Notes under the pieces: generated by a model | The model's input: the letters and a program-made list of their open reading frames with translations, nothing else | What the model was told of the DNA's origin: nothing | The model's database searches: none | Shown here: piece after piece, positions 24,958 to 32,931 of the stretch | How positions within the stretch are numbered: the stretch's first letter is position 1 | Layout of the letters: each line of letters opens with the position of its first letter | NCBI GenBank assembly: GCA_031262705.1 | Contig: JAISHD010000074.1 | Coordinates: forward strand, 1-36,690 | DNA length: 36,690 bases | From: Methanocalculaceae archaeon | Lineage (GTDB): Archaea > Halobacteriota > Methanomicrobia > Methanomicrobiales > Methanocorpusculaceae | Direction: 5' to 3' | Position numbers and translations under genes: made by a program

Positions 24958-25030
24958 GGGGCCGTAGGGTAGCCTGGAATCCTAGGAGACTGGGGGTCTT
25001 CTGACTCGCGTTCAAATCGCGGCGGCCTCA
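24958..25030 (+). tRNA. tRNA-Pro (anticodon GGG)
   Basis: Cloverleaf of 73 bases: acceptor GGGGCCG/CGGCCTC (one G-T pair), D arm GGGT...ATCCT, anticodon stem GGAGA/TCTTC with loop CTGGGGG, T arm TCGCG/CGCGG with loop TTCAAAT, discriminator A. CCA is not encoded, no intron. A TATA-like CCTATATGTA (24916-24925) lies about 35-40 bases upstream and a T8 tract (25036-25043) follows. Confidence 0.93.
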
Positions 25031-25061
25031 TCTGATTTTTTTTGTGTTTGGAGATGATGTT

Positions 25062-25920
25062 ATGAGACTTGCACCGGAATGCAGAGCATGTCTGCTCTCA
25101 AGGGTTGTTGCAGAGGCAGAGTATGCGGGTGCGAATGCAGAGATTGTGGCTACGGCGTTGGAACGCTGTACGGAGCTGTATGATTCCCGTGAGGATGAGC
25201 CGGTCGGTGCATCGGTGATTGCAGGAGCGGTGCACCGCTGCTGTTATGCTGTTATCGGGTCAGATGATCCGTATGCGGATCTGAAGGTGCAGGACAATGC
25301 AGTTGCCGCAGGGGTTGCCGAGGCGGTGCGGCCGATGCGTTCCTCGGTGCATGACTACATTGTTGCGGCAGTTATCGGGAATGCGATGGATTACGGAGTG
25401 GCGGGCCATGAGATTGCAAAGGATTTCACGAGATATTTCCGTGAGATGTTTGAACATGGTCTTGCACAGGATGATACGGAGAAAATTCTTGCTTCTTGCC
25501 GAGCGGGTTGTGTACTGTACCGATAACTGCGGTGAGGCGGTGTTTGATAAACTGCTGTGCGCGGAGCTTCGCAGGCGCGGAAGTCATGTGACAATTGTGG
25601 TAAAGGAAAGACCGATGCTCAATGATGTGACGATGCAGGAGGCAAAGAGCCTGCATCTGGATGAGGCAGCAGATGCGGTGTATCATGCAGGAGGAGGAGC
25701 ACAGCTTGGTCTGCATCCAGATGTGTATCCCCTAGAAGTTGTTTCTGCGATGCGGGATGCAACACTGATCATTGCGAAGGGTCTTGCAAATTATGAGAGT
25801 CTGACGGAGTATGAGGGGCTGCCCCCGGTTGCCTATCTGATGACAGTGAAGTGCGAACCGGTTGCACGGCATGTGGAGGCAGAGAAGGGTGATCTGATCG
25901 CGGTGCTGCGGTATCAGTGA
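25062..25920 (+). pseudogene. DUF89 (ARMT1-like) damage-control phosphatase, frameshifted
   Basis: Metal-dependent phosphatase family thought to remove damaged phospho-metabolites. The N-terminal half (MRLAPECRACLLSR with CxxC, helical up to about residue 145) is in one frame and stops at 25526; the C-terminal half, with YCTDNCGEAVFDKLL, ERPMLNDVT and IIAKGLANYESL, is in the +1 frame up to 25920. A single extra base near 25491-25498 (GCTTCTTGCC) explains the break: removing one T joins EKILAS to AERVVYCTDNCGE. The joined product would be about 285 residues, the usual size. Start at 25062 is supported by GGAGATGAT. It may be a true pseudogene, a sequencing error or a programmed shift. Confidence 0.75.
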
Positions 25921-25966
25921 ACGATTTCTCAGAGGCAGGATACATTCATTATCTGCAGAGTACAAT

Positions 25967-25974
25967 ACATATAG
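25967..25974 (+). promoter_or_regulatory. TATA promoter of the L30e-nusA unit
   Basis: ACATATAG lies about 155 bases upstream of the L30e start, predicting a leader of about 130 bases that includes the dyad at 26012-26035. Confidence 0.45.
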
Positions 25975-26011
25975 AGTTTCTTCGAAAAGCCCTAGAGTGG
26001 ATCGAATGACT

Positions 26012-26035
26012 GCTGCATTGTAAATACAATACAGC
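26012..26035 (+). promoter_or_regulatory. 24-bp dyad in the L30e leader
   Basis: Eleven-base arms with one mismatch around a central AA; the core is ATTGTAAATACAAT. In RNA it would form a stem; in DNA it resembles an operator. A further short pairing (CCACC/GGTG) lies at about 26064-26080. Confidence 0.4.
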
Positions 26036-26124
26036 TCCTGCGGGAAGATTCGGATTTTATGGGGGCCACCTCCCCTGGTGCCGTATCGGAGTGCAGAACT
26101 ACCACAAAAACTGGTGAATCTACA

Positions 26125-26415
26125 ATGGATTTCAACTTATCCCTGAGAAGGGCAATCAAGACCGGCAAGGTCGTTTTAGGACAGAACAGCGTTGAGAAAG
26201 TTGTTGCAGAGAACAAAGCAGAACTCGTCATCGTTGCAAAGAATGCACCGGCAAAAGTCCGGGCAATGATTGCTGCAGCGGAAAATCTCCCGCTCTATGA
26301 ATTCAACGGCAGTTCCCGCCAGCTTGGCAAAGAGTGCGGTCGCGATCACATGATCAGCGTCCTTGCTATCGTTGATGCAGGCGAATCCGACATTCTGAGC
26401 CTGAAGAGAGCATAA
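26125..26415 (+). CDS. rpl30e: 50S ribosomal protein L30e
   Basis: Ribosomal protein of 96 residues from the ATG at 26125, which has GGTGA eight bases before it; the frame reaches back to 26059 but the family starts at MDFNLSLRRAIKTGKVVLG. The L7Ae/L30e RNA-binding fold is seen in ELVIVAKNAPAKVRAMIAAAENLPLYEFNGSSRQLGKECGRDHMISVLAIVDAG. It is one base away from nusA. In many archaea this pair directly follows rpoA2; here it lies apart, on the other strand. Confidence 0.95.
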   Translation: MDFNLSLRRAIKTGKVVLGQNSVEKVVAENKAELVIVAKNAPAKVRAMIAAAENLPLYEFNGSSRQLGKECGRDHMISVLAIVDAGESDILSLKRA

Positions 26416-26416
26416 T

Positions 26417-26890
26417 ATGAGTGAAATAACAATTTCCGAAGATGCAATGCGCATGATCGCGCAGTTTGAGAACCTGACCGGTGCAGGTGCACGCGACTGT
26501 GTGGTTGATGACAAATTTGGCCGCATTCTCTTCGTTATCAATCCAGGAGAGATGGGCCTTGCAATCGGAAAGAAGGGTGCAAGCATTAAGAAGGCATCCG
26601 ATGCGTTTGGCAAGAAGGTTGAGGTTGTTGAGTACAACCCCGATAAGGTTCAGTTCATTCGCAACTGTTTCCTACCGATGCAGGTTATGACCGTCACGTT
26701 CGAGGAAGACGAAGATGGTGAGATCGCATATGTTGAGGTCCGTGACGATGACCGCGGCCTTGCAATCGGCAAAGAAGGCAGAAATATTATCAAAGCAAAG
26801 AAACTCGCATTCCGCCAGTTTGATATCAACAATGTTGAGCTCAAGCAGGACGAAGCAGAGGAAGTAGACGAGTTCAACGACGAGCTATAA
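26417..26890 (+). CDS. nusA: Archaeal NusA-like KH-domain transcription factor
   Basis: RNA-binding protein of 157 residues with two KH domains: GAGARDCVVDDKFGRILFVINPGEMGLAIGKKGASIKKA (first GxxG as GKKG) and DDRGLAIGKEGRNIIKAKKLAFRQFDINNVEL (second GxxG as GKEG). It is the archaeal NusA homolog lacking the bacterial N-terminal and S1 domains, associated with transcription termination/antitermination. Read with L30e. The C-terminus is acidic. Confidence 0.95.
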   Translation: MSEITISEDAMRMIAQFENLTGAGARDCVVDDKFGRILFVINPGEMGLAIGKKGASIKKASDAFGKKVEVVEYNPDKVQFIRNCFLPMQVMTVTFEEDEDGEIAYVEVRDDDRGLAIGKEGRNIIKAKKLAFRQFDINNVELKQDEAEEVDEFNDEL

Positions 26891-26907
26891 ATTCAGCCCG
26901 TTGTTTT

Positions 26908-26925
26908 CTTTTTTTGTGTTTTCTT
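26908..26925 (+). terminator. T-tract terminator after nusA
   Basis: T-rich run (TTTTCTTTTTTTG) about 15-25 bases after the nusA stop. No clear stem. Confidence 0.4.
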
Positions 26926-26956
26926 CAGGAGAGTGTGTAAGTTTTTTTCTAAAAAA

Positions 26957-26985
26957 CCAATGAAATATATTCGTCACATCACACA
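26957..26985 (-). repeat. Dispersed TGTGATGTGACGAA repeat, copy 3
   Basis: Minus-strand copy between convergent nusA and hisB. As in copy 2 it extends to TATTTC-ATTGG and a T6 run, so it stands where the his transcript would end. Confidence 0.55.
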
Positions 26986-27044
26986 AAGAAGAAATATCAT
27001 AACTCTCTTGGAAAAAAATAACTTTACAATTTTTCAGAAAAAAT

Positions 27045-27626
27045 TCAGAGTGTCCCTTTCGTACTCGGGACATCATCGCATCCGGGTACAAGTGCCACAC
27101 TCTTGCCGAGCGCCACACCAAATGCCTTGAAGATTGCCTCACACTTGTGGTGATCATTCACGCCTGAGAAGATCATATGCGCGGTGATCCCTGCATTGAT
27201 GCAGAGGCTGTAGAAGAAATGTTCAAAGAGATCGTTAGGGATGCCGCCCGTCATAATCCCTGTGAACGCACCATCCATTACCAGATACCCGCGACCGCCA
27301 ACATCAAGCGCAGCCGTCGCCCGGGACTCATCCATCGGAATGATCGCATGGGCAAACCGGCTCATACCGCGTCCGTCACCGACCGCCTGCTTGATTGCCG
27401 AACCAAAAACAATGCCGACATCCTCAATAGTGTGATGGGGATCAACCTCCAGATCGCCCGTTGCCGATACCGTGAGGGAAAATCCTCCGTGACGGGCAAA
27501 GGACTGCAGCATGTGATCAAAGAACGCCAGTCCCGTATCAACGACAATCTCACCGCGCTGATCCGGATTGAACACAACCCGGACACTCGTCTCTTTCGTC
27601 TCCCGTACAACTTCTGCTGATCTCAT
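27045..27626 (-). CDS. hisB: Imidazoleglycerol-phosphate dehydratase
   Basis: Histidine biosynthesis enzyme of 193 residues. Family motifs include [16 protein letters not shown] (33-48), [11 protein letters not shown] (His ligands), [11 protein letters not shown] and the C-terminal [14 protein letters not shown] metal motif. It is the stand-alone dehydratase without the HolPase domain. The ATG at 27626 overlaps the hisA stop by four bases; the open frame reaches 27698 but that part overlaps hisA and is not family-like. T-rich sequence and repeat copy 3 follow. Confidence 0.96.
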   Translation of the reverse strand: MRSAEVVRETKETSVRVVFNPDQRGEIVVDTGLAFFDHMLQSFARHGGFSLTVSATGDLEVDPHHTIEDVGIVFGSAIKQAVGDGRGMSRFAHAIIPMDESRATAALDVGGRGYLVMDGAFTGIMTGGIPNDLFEHFFYSLCINAGITAHMIFSGVNDHHKCEAIFKAFGVALGKSVALVPGCDDVPSTKGTL

Positions 27627-28351
27627 GATTCGTATGCCTCTTTCAGTGCCTCTTCCAGATGAATCTTTCCGCTGTAGAGTGCCGAACCAAGCACACATCC
27701 GGCAGCGCCAAGCCGCCGGAGGGCTACAACATCGGCAGCAGAGCTCACACCGCCCGCAACAACCACCGGAATGGAAACGGCCTCAATCAGTGCCTTCACC
27801 GGCTCCTGCGCGATGCCTGCCTGCAGCCCTTCCACATCCACATTAGTGTACAGAAGCGACCCTGCGCCGAGCTGCTCAAACAGCTGCGCCCACTCAATAT
27901 AGTCTCCCGCAGTCTCTTGCCATCCGGAAATGGCAATCTCCCCCGCACGGGCATCCACACCTGCCATGATCCGCTCACTGCCGAACTCGTCCGAGAGCGT
28001 CGTGATGGCTTTTGGTTCTTTGGTTGCAAAGGTGCTCACAATGATCCGGTCAACACCCGCATCCAGCCAGCCGCGGGCATCGCAAGACTGCGTCGCAAGA
28101 CTGCGGATGCCGCCGCCGATCTGCACAAACACCTCGGTCTCTGCAACAACCTCGCGGATCACCTGTACGTTCTCCGACGAAGTGGAAAATGCGCCGTCAA
28201 GATTTACCACATGGAGATTACGGGCACCGCGGCTGATCCACCGCGCAGCGTTTTCGATCGGCGTTCCGTACACCGTCGCGGTGGAACGCTCGCCCTGCAC
28301 GAGCTGCACACACATGCCGCGCAGTACATCAATGGCAGGGAAGATCTCCAT
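27623..28351 (-). CDS. hisA: Phosphoribosylformimino-5-aminoimidazole carboxamide ribotide isomerase
   Basis: TIM-barrel isomerase of histidine biosynthesis, 242 residues. [18 protein letters not shown] at the N-terminus carries the first catalytic Asp (D8); [14 protein letters not shown] near 130-143 the second. Phosphate loops are QIGGGIRS and [11 protein letters not shown]. Length is normal. It follows hisG without a gap and overlaps hisB by four bases. Confidence 0.96.
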   Translation of the reverse strand: MEIFPAIDVLRGMCVQLVQGERSTATVYGTPIENAARWISRGARNLHVVNLDGAFSTSSENVQVIREVVAETEVFVQIGGGIRSLATQSCDARGWLDAGVDRIIVSTFATKEPKAITTLSDEFGSERIMAGVDARAGEIAISGWQETAGDYIEWAQLFEQLGAGSLLYTNVDVEGLQAGIAQEPVKALIEAVSIPVVVAGGVSSAADVVALRRLGAAGCVLGSALYSGKIHLEEALKEAYES

Positions 28352-29221
28352 TCAGCGCACCATCCTAGTAATATCAAGAACAAGAATGTCGCGGGCGCCG
28401 CTGCGCTTGAGCAGATTGATCAGCTGATACACCCGCTCATGGGGAACAACCGCATGCAGTGCAACAGAGTCGGAACCGGCAATTTCCATAATAGTCGGAC
28501 CTCCAAGACCGGGGATCAGACCACGGATATCATCGAGTTTTACCTTCTCAACGTTCAGCATCAGATAGCACTGGCCTTTTGCAGCAATCACACTTTCAAA
28601 GGCGAGCAGAATCTCCTCGATCTTTTCGTGCTTGTCACGAAGTGAATCGCGGTTTGCGATGACGTTCGTGGTACTGGAAAGGAGTTCTTCGACGACTCTG
28701 AGTTTATTGATCTCAAGTGTTGTGCCCGACGAGGTCAGATCCACAATCGCGTCGGCAACACCAAGCTGCGGCGCTGCTTCACACGCGCCGCTGACTTCAA
28801 TGAGGGTAACGTCAACGCCGGCATCTGCAAAGTACTTTTTGCAGATACCAGGGAACTCGGTTGCTACCCGCAGACCTTTGAGGTCCCGCAGCGTTCTGAC
28901 CGGCGACTTCTCCGGCACCGCAAGAACCAGACGGGCAGACCCGAATCTGAGATCAAGGAGGGTCTCAACATTCGAACCGCGCTCGGTGACCATATCAACA
29001 CCGGTGATGCCGATATCGGCAACACCTTTGGCGACGTACTCGGGAATATCAATCGGTCGGACGAAGAGTACTTCGATCTGAGGATCGACGGTCTTTGCAA
29101 TCAGCTGACGGGATGCACTCATCAGGATGTGAATGCCTGATTTGTTCATCAGGTCATTGATCGGCTCAGCTATCCGTCCCTTGTTGGGAATGGCAAGCCG
29201 GACTTTGGCTGCATCTGACAT
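28352..29221 (-). CDS. hisG: ATP phosphoribosyltransferase, long form
   Basis: First enzyme of histidine biosynthesis, 289 residues, so the long hexameric form with its own C-terminal regulatory domain and no HisZ. The opening VRLAIPNKGRIAEP, the PRPP-binding DAIVDLTSSGTTLEINKLRVVEE (about 155-177) and the C-terminal ACT-like feedback domain (about 215-289) are all recognisable. It lies three bases after the mat stop, so histidine synthesis appears to be co-transcribed with AdoMet synthesis. Confidence 0.96.
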   Translation of the reverse strand: MSDAAKVRLAIPNKGRIAEPINDLMNKSGIHILMSASRQLIAKTVDPQIEVLFVRPIDIPEYVAKGVADIGITGVDMVTERGSNVETLLDLRFGSARLVLAVPEKSPVRTLRDLKGLRVATEFPGICKKYFADAGVDVTLIEVSGACEAAPQLGVADAIVDLTSSGTTLEINKLRVVEELLSSTTNVIANRDSLRDKHEKIEEILLAFESVIAAKGQCYLMLNVEKVKLDDIRGLIPGLGGPTIMEIAGSDSVALHAVVPHERVYQLINLLKRSGARDILVLDITRMVR

Positions 29222-29224
29222 GCT

Positions 29225-30442
29225 TTAGAAGGTCTTTAATTTACCGTCGATAACGAGGCGAGTGATGTCAGAGATGTTTTCAAGACGGTGGTTAACGATC
29301 TCTTCAACCTCGGACTGGTACTCCTTGAAGTCGTATCCGCGTTTGGTGATGCACTGAACGCTTGCGACCAGAGGGTAGTCGACGGGATGACCGATCTGGG
29401 AAAGGAGTCTGACATACATCTCTTCGATGCCGTCAACCTTCTGACAGGACTCGCGGGCAATTTCCGTTGCGAGGAGGTTGTAGATCTTACCTATGTGGTT
29501 GATCGGGTTCTTTCCGGAGGTTGCTTCCATGGACATGGGTCTGTTCGGCGTAATAAGTCCGTTGCAACGGTTGCCGCGTCCGACAGAACCGTCGTCTCCC
29601 ATTTCTGCGGAGGTTCCATTGACGGTGAGGAAGACGGAGGTGGTCTTCTTTCTGATGATGTCTGCGGCATTGATCTCGACTTTGACTTTGCGGTCAGTGT
29701 ATTTCTTGGCGACTTTGGTGAAGGATTCCTCCATCTTTTCCTTCATTTCAACATATTCAGTGATGTCTGAGCAGTAGCGGTCAACCATTGCTGCTGCGAT
29801 GGTGATGGTGATAGTGTTGATCTCACGCAGTCCCATGAGTTTGATGTCATAGCCGAGGATCGGGTTTTTGGGACGGAACTCGTTTGCGATGTAGTCGTCA
29901 AGTCCAAGGATGATCTGTTCAACCTGAGAGAAGGGTGCATGGCCGACGCCGAACGAGGTGTCGTTTGCACGTGGGACGGAGGTGTGACCTTTTTTGGTAT
30001 TAAAGACATCACAGAGATCGGTTGAGCCGGAACCCATGCGGCAGTCAACAATAATGTCACGATCCATATCAACGGTTGGGATGGTGGTTTTCAAGTACTC
30101 ACGTGCTGCGTTAACAGCGATTGCGTCGGTTGCGAATACTTTGTCGCCGAACCTGCGGGTTGCACGACCAGTGAGGAGGAAATAGATCGGTTTGATGATC
30201 TTTCCGCCGCCGAATGCAGGCGCGGACTCTCCTGCAACTACTTCGCCTTGGTCGGTGTTGTGGTGGAGAACTCCGCCGTTACATTCTGTCATGTATTCTC
30301 TGCAGAGTGCACGGGAGACGGCTTCTGCAACACCATCTGCAAGGCTGTCAGGGTGGCCGATGCATTTACGCTCGACAAGTTCGACTTTCTGTTTTTCAAT
30401 CGGAGTCTGGGAGAGATGCTTGACGCTGATATTTCTCTTCAC
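29225..30442 (-). CDS. mat: Archaeal S-adenosylmethionine synthetase
   Basis: Makes S-adenosylmethionine from ATP and methionine; 405 residues, archaeal (AdoMet synthetase type 2) family. Visible family segments are [28 protein letters not shown] near the N-terminus, [30 protein letters not shown] and [41 protein letters not shown]. The start is GTG, with GTGAT upstream. A TATA-like TTTTTATAC lies about 35-45 bases upstream. First gene of the mat-hisG-hisA-hisB run. Confidence 0.96.
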   Translation of the reverse strand: MKRNISVKHLSQTPIEKQKVELVERKCIGHPDSLADGVAEAVSRALCREYMTECNGGVLHHNTDQGEVVAGESAPAFGGGKIIKPIYFLLTGRATRRFGDKVFATDAIAVNAAREYLKTTIPTVDMDRDIIVDCRMGSGSTDLCDVFNTKKGHTSVPRANDTSFGVGHAPFSQVEQIILGLDDYIANEFRPKNPILGYDIKLMGLREINTITITIAAAMVDRYCSDITEYVEMKEKMEESFTKVAKKYTDRKVKVEINAADIIRKKTTSVFLTVNGTSAEMGDDGSVGRGNRCNGLITPNRPMSMEATSGKNPINHIGKIYNLLATEIARESCQKVDGIEEMYVRLLSQIGHPVDYPLVASVQCITKRGYDFKEYQSEVEEIVNHRLENISDITRLVIDGKLKTF

Positions 30443-30788
30443 TTTTTAATCACTTCTCAATTATCTGACGTTTAAGTATAAAAATATGTGTATTGAAAAT
30501 TACAATATTTTGCCATATAGGATGTATATGAGGTGATAATTCGGGATGTTCCAGAAAGGGAACTGCGTTTCGGATCGGGATAAAAGGGTTTGACGAGGTT
30601 TTGAGGGATATTTCCGGAACCGGGAGATGATGTTTTTTTTCGTTTTTGGAGCAAACATATCACCGCTACTTGAGATCCGATCACCCATCAGTTTTATGTT
30701 CAGAAAAACTGATCCAATACATTTCATACCTGCATACAAACAATTTCCGGAATACGGGTTCTGGAAAGAAAAAGAAGGAAAGAGGGAT
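30443..30788. other. 346-bp intergenic region between mat and ferritin
   Basis: Holds the mat promoter (TTTTTATACTTAAA near 30473-30486, minus strand), a stem GTTCC-AGAAAG-GGAAC (30548-30563) and a pyrimidine-rich stretch after the ferritin stop on the minus strand that may end the ferritin transcript. I see no gene here; short frames lack coding character. Confidence 0.45.
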
Positions 30789-31286
30789 TTATTCTTTCTG
30801 GGAACCAAACTGGTGATCGATGAAGATCAGTGCTTCAGGGAATTTGCCTGCTTTTTCGAGCATGACAACGATATCTCTTGCGGTTTCTTCTTCCTCAACC
30901 TGTTCGGTGACAAACCATTGGAGTTCGGCGACGGCGGCATAGTCCTTCTCGGTGACCGCGGTCTCCATGATTTTGTTGATCATTGCGGTGACTTTGATTT
31001 CGTGACCGTAAACTGCTTTGAAGATCTCAAGAAGGTCTTTTGCACCGGTAACAGGTTTTTCGATTGCATCGAATTTGACATCGACTCCTTTTCGGATAAG
31101 GTAGTCATAGAACCGAGTTGCATGGGCCATTTCCTCGGCAGCGTGGGCACGGAGCCATGCTGCTGCACCGTTCCATTTCATTGCGTTTGCATCTGCGGAG
31201 AACTGCAGGTACAGGTATGCGGAGTACATCTCTGCATTGATCTGCTTCAAAATTGCATCATATACGCCTGATTTTTTTGTTGCCAT
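30789..31286 (-). CDS. Ferritin, non-heme iron storage protein
   Basis: Four-helix ferritin subunit of 165 residues that stores iron as ferric mineral in a protein cage. Ferroxidase residues are in place: E19 (NAEMYSAYLY), E52 and H55 (EEMAHA), E near 95 and the QWFVTEQVEEE segment (about 124-134) with Gln and Glu. There is no signal peptide. A TATA-like TTTAATA on the minus strand near 31355-31361 implies a leader of about 45 bases with GGAGATC before the start. With feoAB and the DtxR-like gene it forms the iron theme of this window, although 28 kb away. Confidence 0.93.
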   Translation of the reverse strand: MATKKSGVYDAILKQINAEMYSAYLYLQFSADANAMKWNGAAAWLRAHAAEEMAHATRFYDYLIRKGVDVKFDAIEKPVTGAKDLLEIFKAVYGHEIKVTAMINKIMETAVTEKDYAAVAELQWFVTEQVEEEETARDIVVMLEKAGKFPEALIFIDHQFGSQKE

Positions 31287-31304
31287 GGTTTTTCAGATCT
31301 CCTG

Positions 31305-31323
31305 CCGGAATGGTTCACTCCGG
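31305..31323. promoter_or_regulatory. CCGGA-N9-TCCGG dyad in the ferritin leader
   Basis: Inverted repeat just downstream of the predicted ferritin transcription start. Its half-sites resemble, but do not equal, the CCGAA half-sites in the feoA/DtxR region. A role as iron-responsive operator is only a guess. Confidence 0.3.
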
Positions 31324-31383
31324 TATTGGATATTACCATATTCTGCACGAAAGTGTATTAAAGTGAGGTTGGGGGCAAAATAG

Positions 31384-31468
31384 TTTTTTTTACCAGAGAC
31401 AGTATGATGAAGAATCGGCGTTTGTAATCGATTTTTCTCAGAAGATACTGTCTCAAATACGAAAAAAA
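31384..31468. repeat. 85-bp element with perfect 10-bp inverted ends between T8 and A7
   Basis: GAGACAGTAT (31396-31405) and ATACTGTCTC (31445-31454) are perfectly complementary, 39 bases apart, and flanked outward by T8 and A7. It may be a miniature inverted-repeat element or a large bidirectional hairpin between the ferritin promoter and the end of the substrate-binding protein gene. Confidence 0.45.
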
Positions 31469-31489
31469 GAAACGGTTTTAAAGAAACCG
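31462..31489 (-). terminator. Intrinsic-type terminator of the substrate-binding protein gene
   Basis: Right after the stop, the minus strand forms CGGTTT-CTTTA-AAACCG (31473-31489) followed by TTTC and T7 (31462-31468). Confidence 0.6.
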
Positions 31490-31491
31490 CC

Positions 31492-32721
31492 TTACTGTTT
31501 CATCGTGACGACGGTAATACCTGCATCTTTGAGTGCGGCCTTTAACATCACATCCTGAATGGATCCAAGCTGCGGGTCAGCAATGACAACATTGTCGCCT
31601 GCCGCACTGCGGTCGCTGATCCACTGCACGAAGCCGGCCCAGTCGTTTGCCGGAGAGTTCATGCTTGCAACAAGTCCGGAGCCTTCAAGCTGGATCGGAG
31701 CAAGGATCTTTAAGGTAATTGAGCCCGTGTTCTTATCGATTGCACTGATGTACGGAGGGGTTCCGGCAACAGCGTACTGAATAGTATTCTGCGAGAGCAG
31801 GGTCATCAGCTGCGGTCCACCGGATCCTTCAACGAACCTGACATCAGCGATCTTTTCACCGTTGATGAACAGTTCCGCTTCGGAAACCTTTCCTGCCTTG
31901 TCAATGGTTGGTTTGAGGTAGGAGTTATAGGTGTCCTTGAAGTACTGCCAGTCTTTCAGCAGAACAAACAGCGGGGCGTCATGATCGCTCGGGAGGTAGC
32001 CGATCGAGATCGGATTTGATATCGGGGCAGGAGTGGTAAGCTTGCCTGCTGCAATCTGTGCGGTTGCCGCCTCGTACGGGCCGAAGTCGTAGAGCAGATC
32101 CTTGGACTCCTCTGCGGAAGTGGAAGCGAGTTTTCCAGTGATCAAATTCAGTTCACGCTGGGACTTTATGAACTCCTCGTTGCTCGCAAGCCATGCATCC
32201 GTGACTTTACTTGAGAACATGATCGTCGGAATCGAGGCATTCATGGCGTCAACGGAATTGACCGTGATGTTGCCGTAAACCATGTCCTGTTTGGAGAACA
32301 GCCAGTCGGCGGTAAATTCTGCGGATTTTTCGGGATAGTCGTTGATGTACTTGTCACCGAGGATTGCCAAGGCAACAACGCTGGTCGTGAGATCGGTATT
32401 CTTCAGTGCTTCGGAGTTTGCACCAATGGCACAGCAGGTGTGCTGTTCCCACATTCCTACCGGCGGGAGGTCCTGACTGTAGGATACTACCTTTCCGACA
32501 TCTCCTTCAACACCGACAGCAACGAACGGCTGCCAGATGATGTATCCGTCAATTTTTCCGGTTGCAAGAAGTCCCGGCATGGTTCCGGCTCCAGTGTAGA
32601 GAATCTCTACAGTCGGAGTTTTGTCAGTGTTTGCCGGTTCGGAAATGCACCCGGCAGCAAAAATCATTGCGACACACACGACAAGAAGACCTGCAACTGC
32701 GAGCAGATGCTTTTTGTGCAT
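31492..32721 (-). CDS. ABC-type substrate-binding lipoprotein (NMT1/SsuA type) with swapped halves
   Basis: Exported lipoprotein of 409 residues: lipobox-type signal peptide (KKHLLAVAGLLVVCVAMIFAAGC, Cys at about 24), then a nitrate/sulfonate/taurine-type binding domain. The order is unusual. The part that is normally the second half (GAGTMPGLLATGKIDGYIIWQPFVA, then HTCCAIGANSEALKN) comes first; the part that is normally first (IGYLPSDHDAPLFVLL, GGPQLMTLL, VAGTPPYISAI, VIADPQLGSIQDVMLKAAL) comes last, joined by a short TTPAPISNP linker. The ATG at 32721 is about 27 bases from a TATA (TTAAATAC), so the message is nearly leaderless; the frame is open to 32886. No permease or ATPase gene lies nearby. 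Confidence 0.85.
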   Translation of the reverse strand: MHKKHLLAVAGLLVVCVAMIFAAGCISEPANTDKTPTVEILYTGAGTMPGLLATGKIDGYIIWQPFVAVGVEGDVGKVVSYSQDLPPVGMWEQHTCCAIGANSEALKNTDLTTSVVALAILGDKYINDYPEKSAEFTADWLFSKQDMVYGNITVNSVDAMNASIPTIMFSSKVTDAWLASNEEFIKSQRELNLITGKLASTSAEESKDLLYDFGPYEAATAQIAAGKLTTPAPISNPISIGYLPSDHDAPLFVLLKDWQYFKDTYNSYLKPTIDKAGKVSEAELFINGEKIADVRFVEGSGGPQLMTLLSQNTIQYAVAGTPPYISAIDKNTGSITLKILAPIQLEGSGLVASMNSPANDWAGFVQWISDRSAAGDNVVIADPQLGSIQDVMLKAALKDAGITVVTMKQ

Positions 32722-32743
32722 ACATTTCTGTATGCTGACAAGA

Positions 32744-32751
32744 GTATTTAA
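32744..32751 (-). promoter_or_regulatory. TATA box of the substrate-binding protein gene
   Basis: GGGTTAAATACTC on the minus strand, centred about 27 bases from the ATG at 32721; fits a leaderless transcript. Confidence 0.55.
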
Positions 32752-32874
32752 CCCATCGTAAAGTATGAGATATATTGTGGAAACATTTTTGTTACAAGTG
32801 ATGACTGGAAGGGATATCTTGTATAATACTTCTGCATGAGAATATCTTATTCGAAGATTCACCGTTAGGATCTT

Positions 32875-32886
32875 TTGGCGCGCCAA
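32875..32886. promoter_or_regulatory. Perfect palindrome TTGGCGCGCCAA
   Basis: Twelve-base palindrome about 45 bases upstream of the panE-like start, where an operator or activator site could lie. The composition (GC core in an AT-rich spacer) makes it stand out; no known regulator is assigned. Confidence 0.35.
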
Positions 32887-32931
32887 TGGTTTTACTTAAT
32901 GTAGTCGCAGGACGAATATTGTTCCGCGATT

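Noticed and set aside
31322-31337. GGTA...TACC near the ferritin promoter as an NrpR-type operator
   Set aside because: The spacer is eight bases, not the shorter spacing I would expect for that type of operator, and ferritin is not a nitrogen gene.
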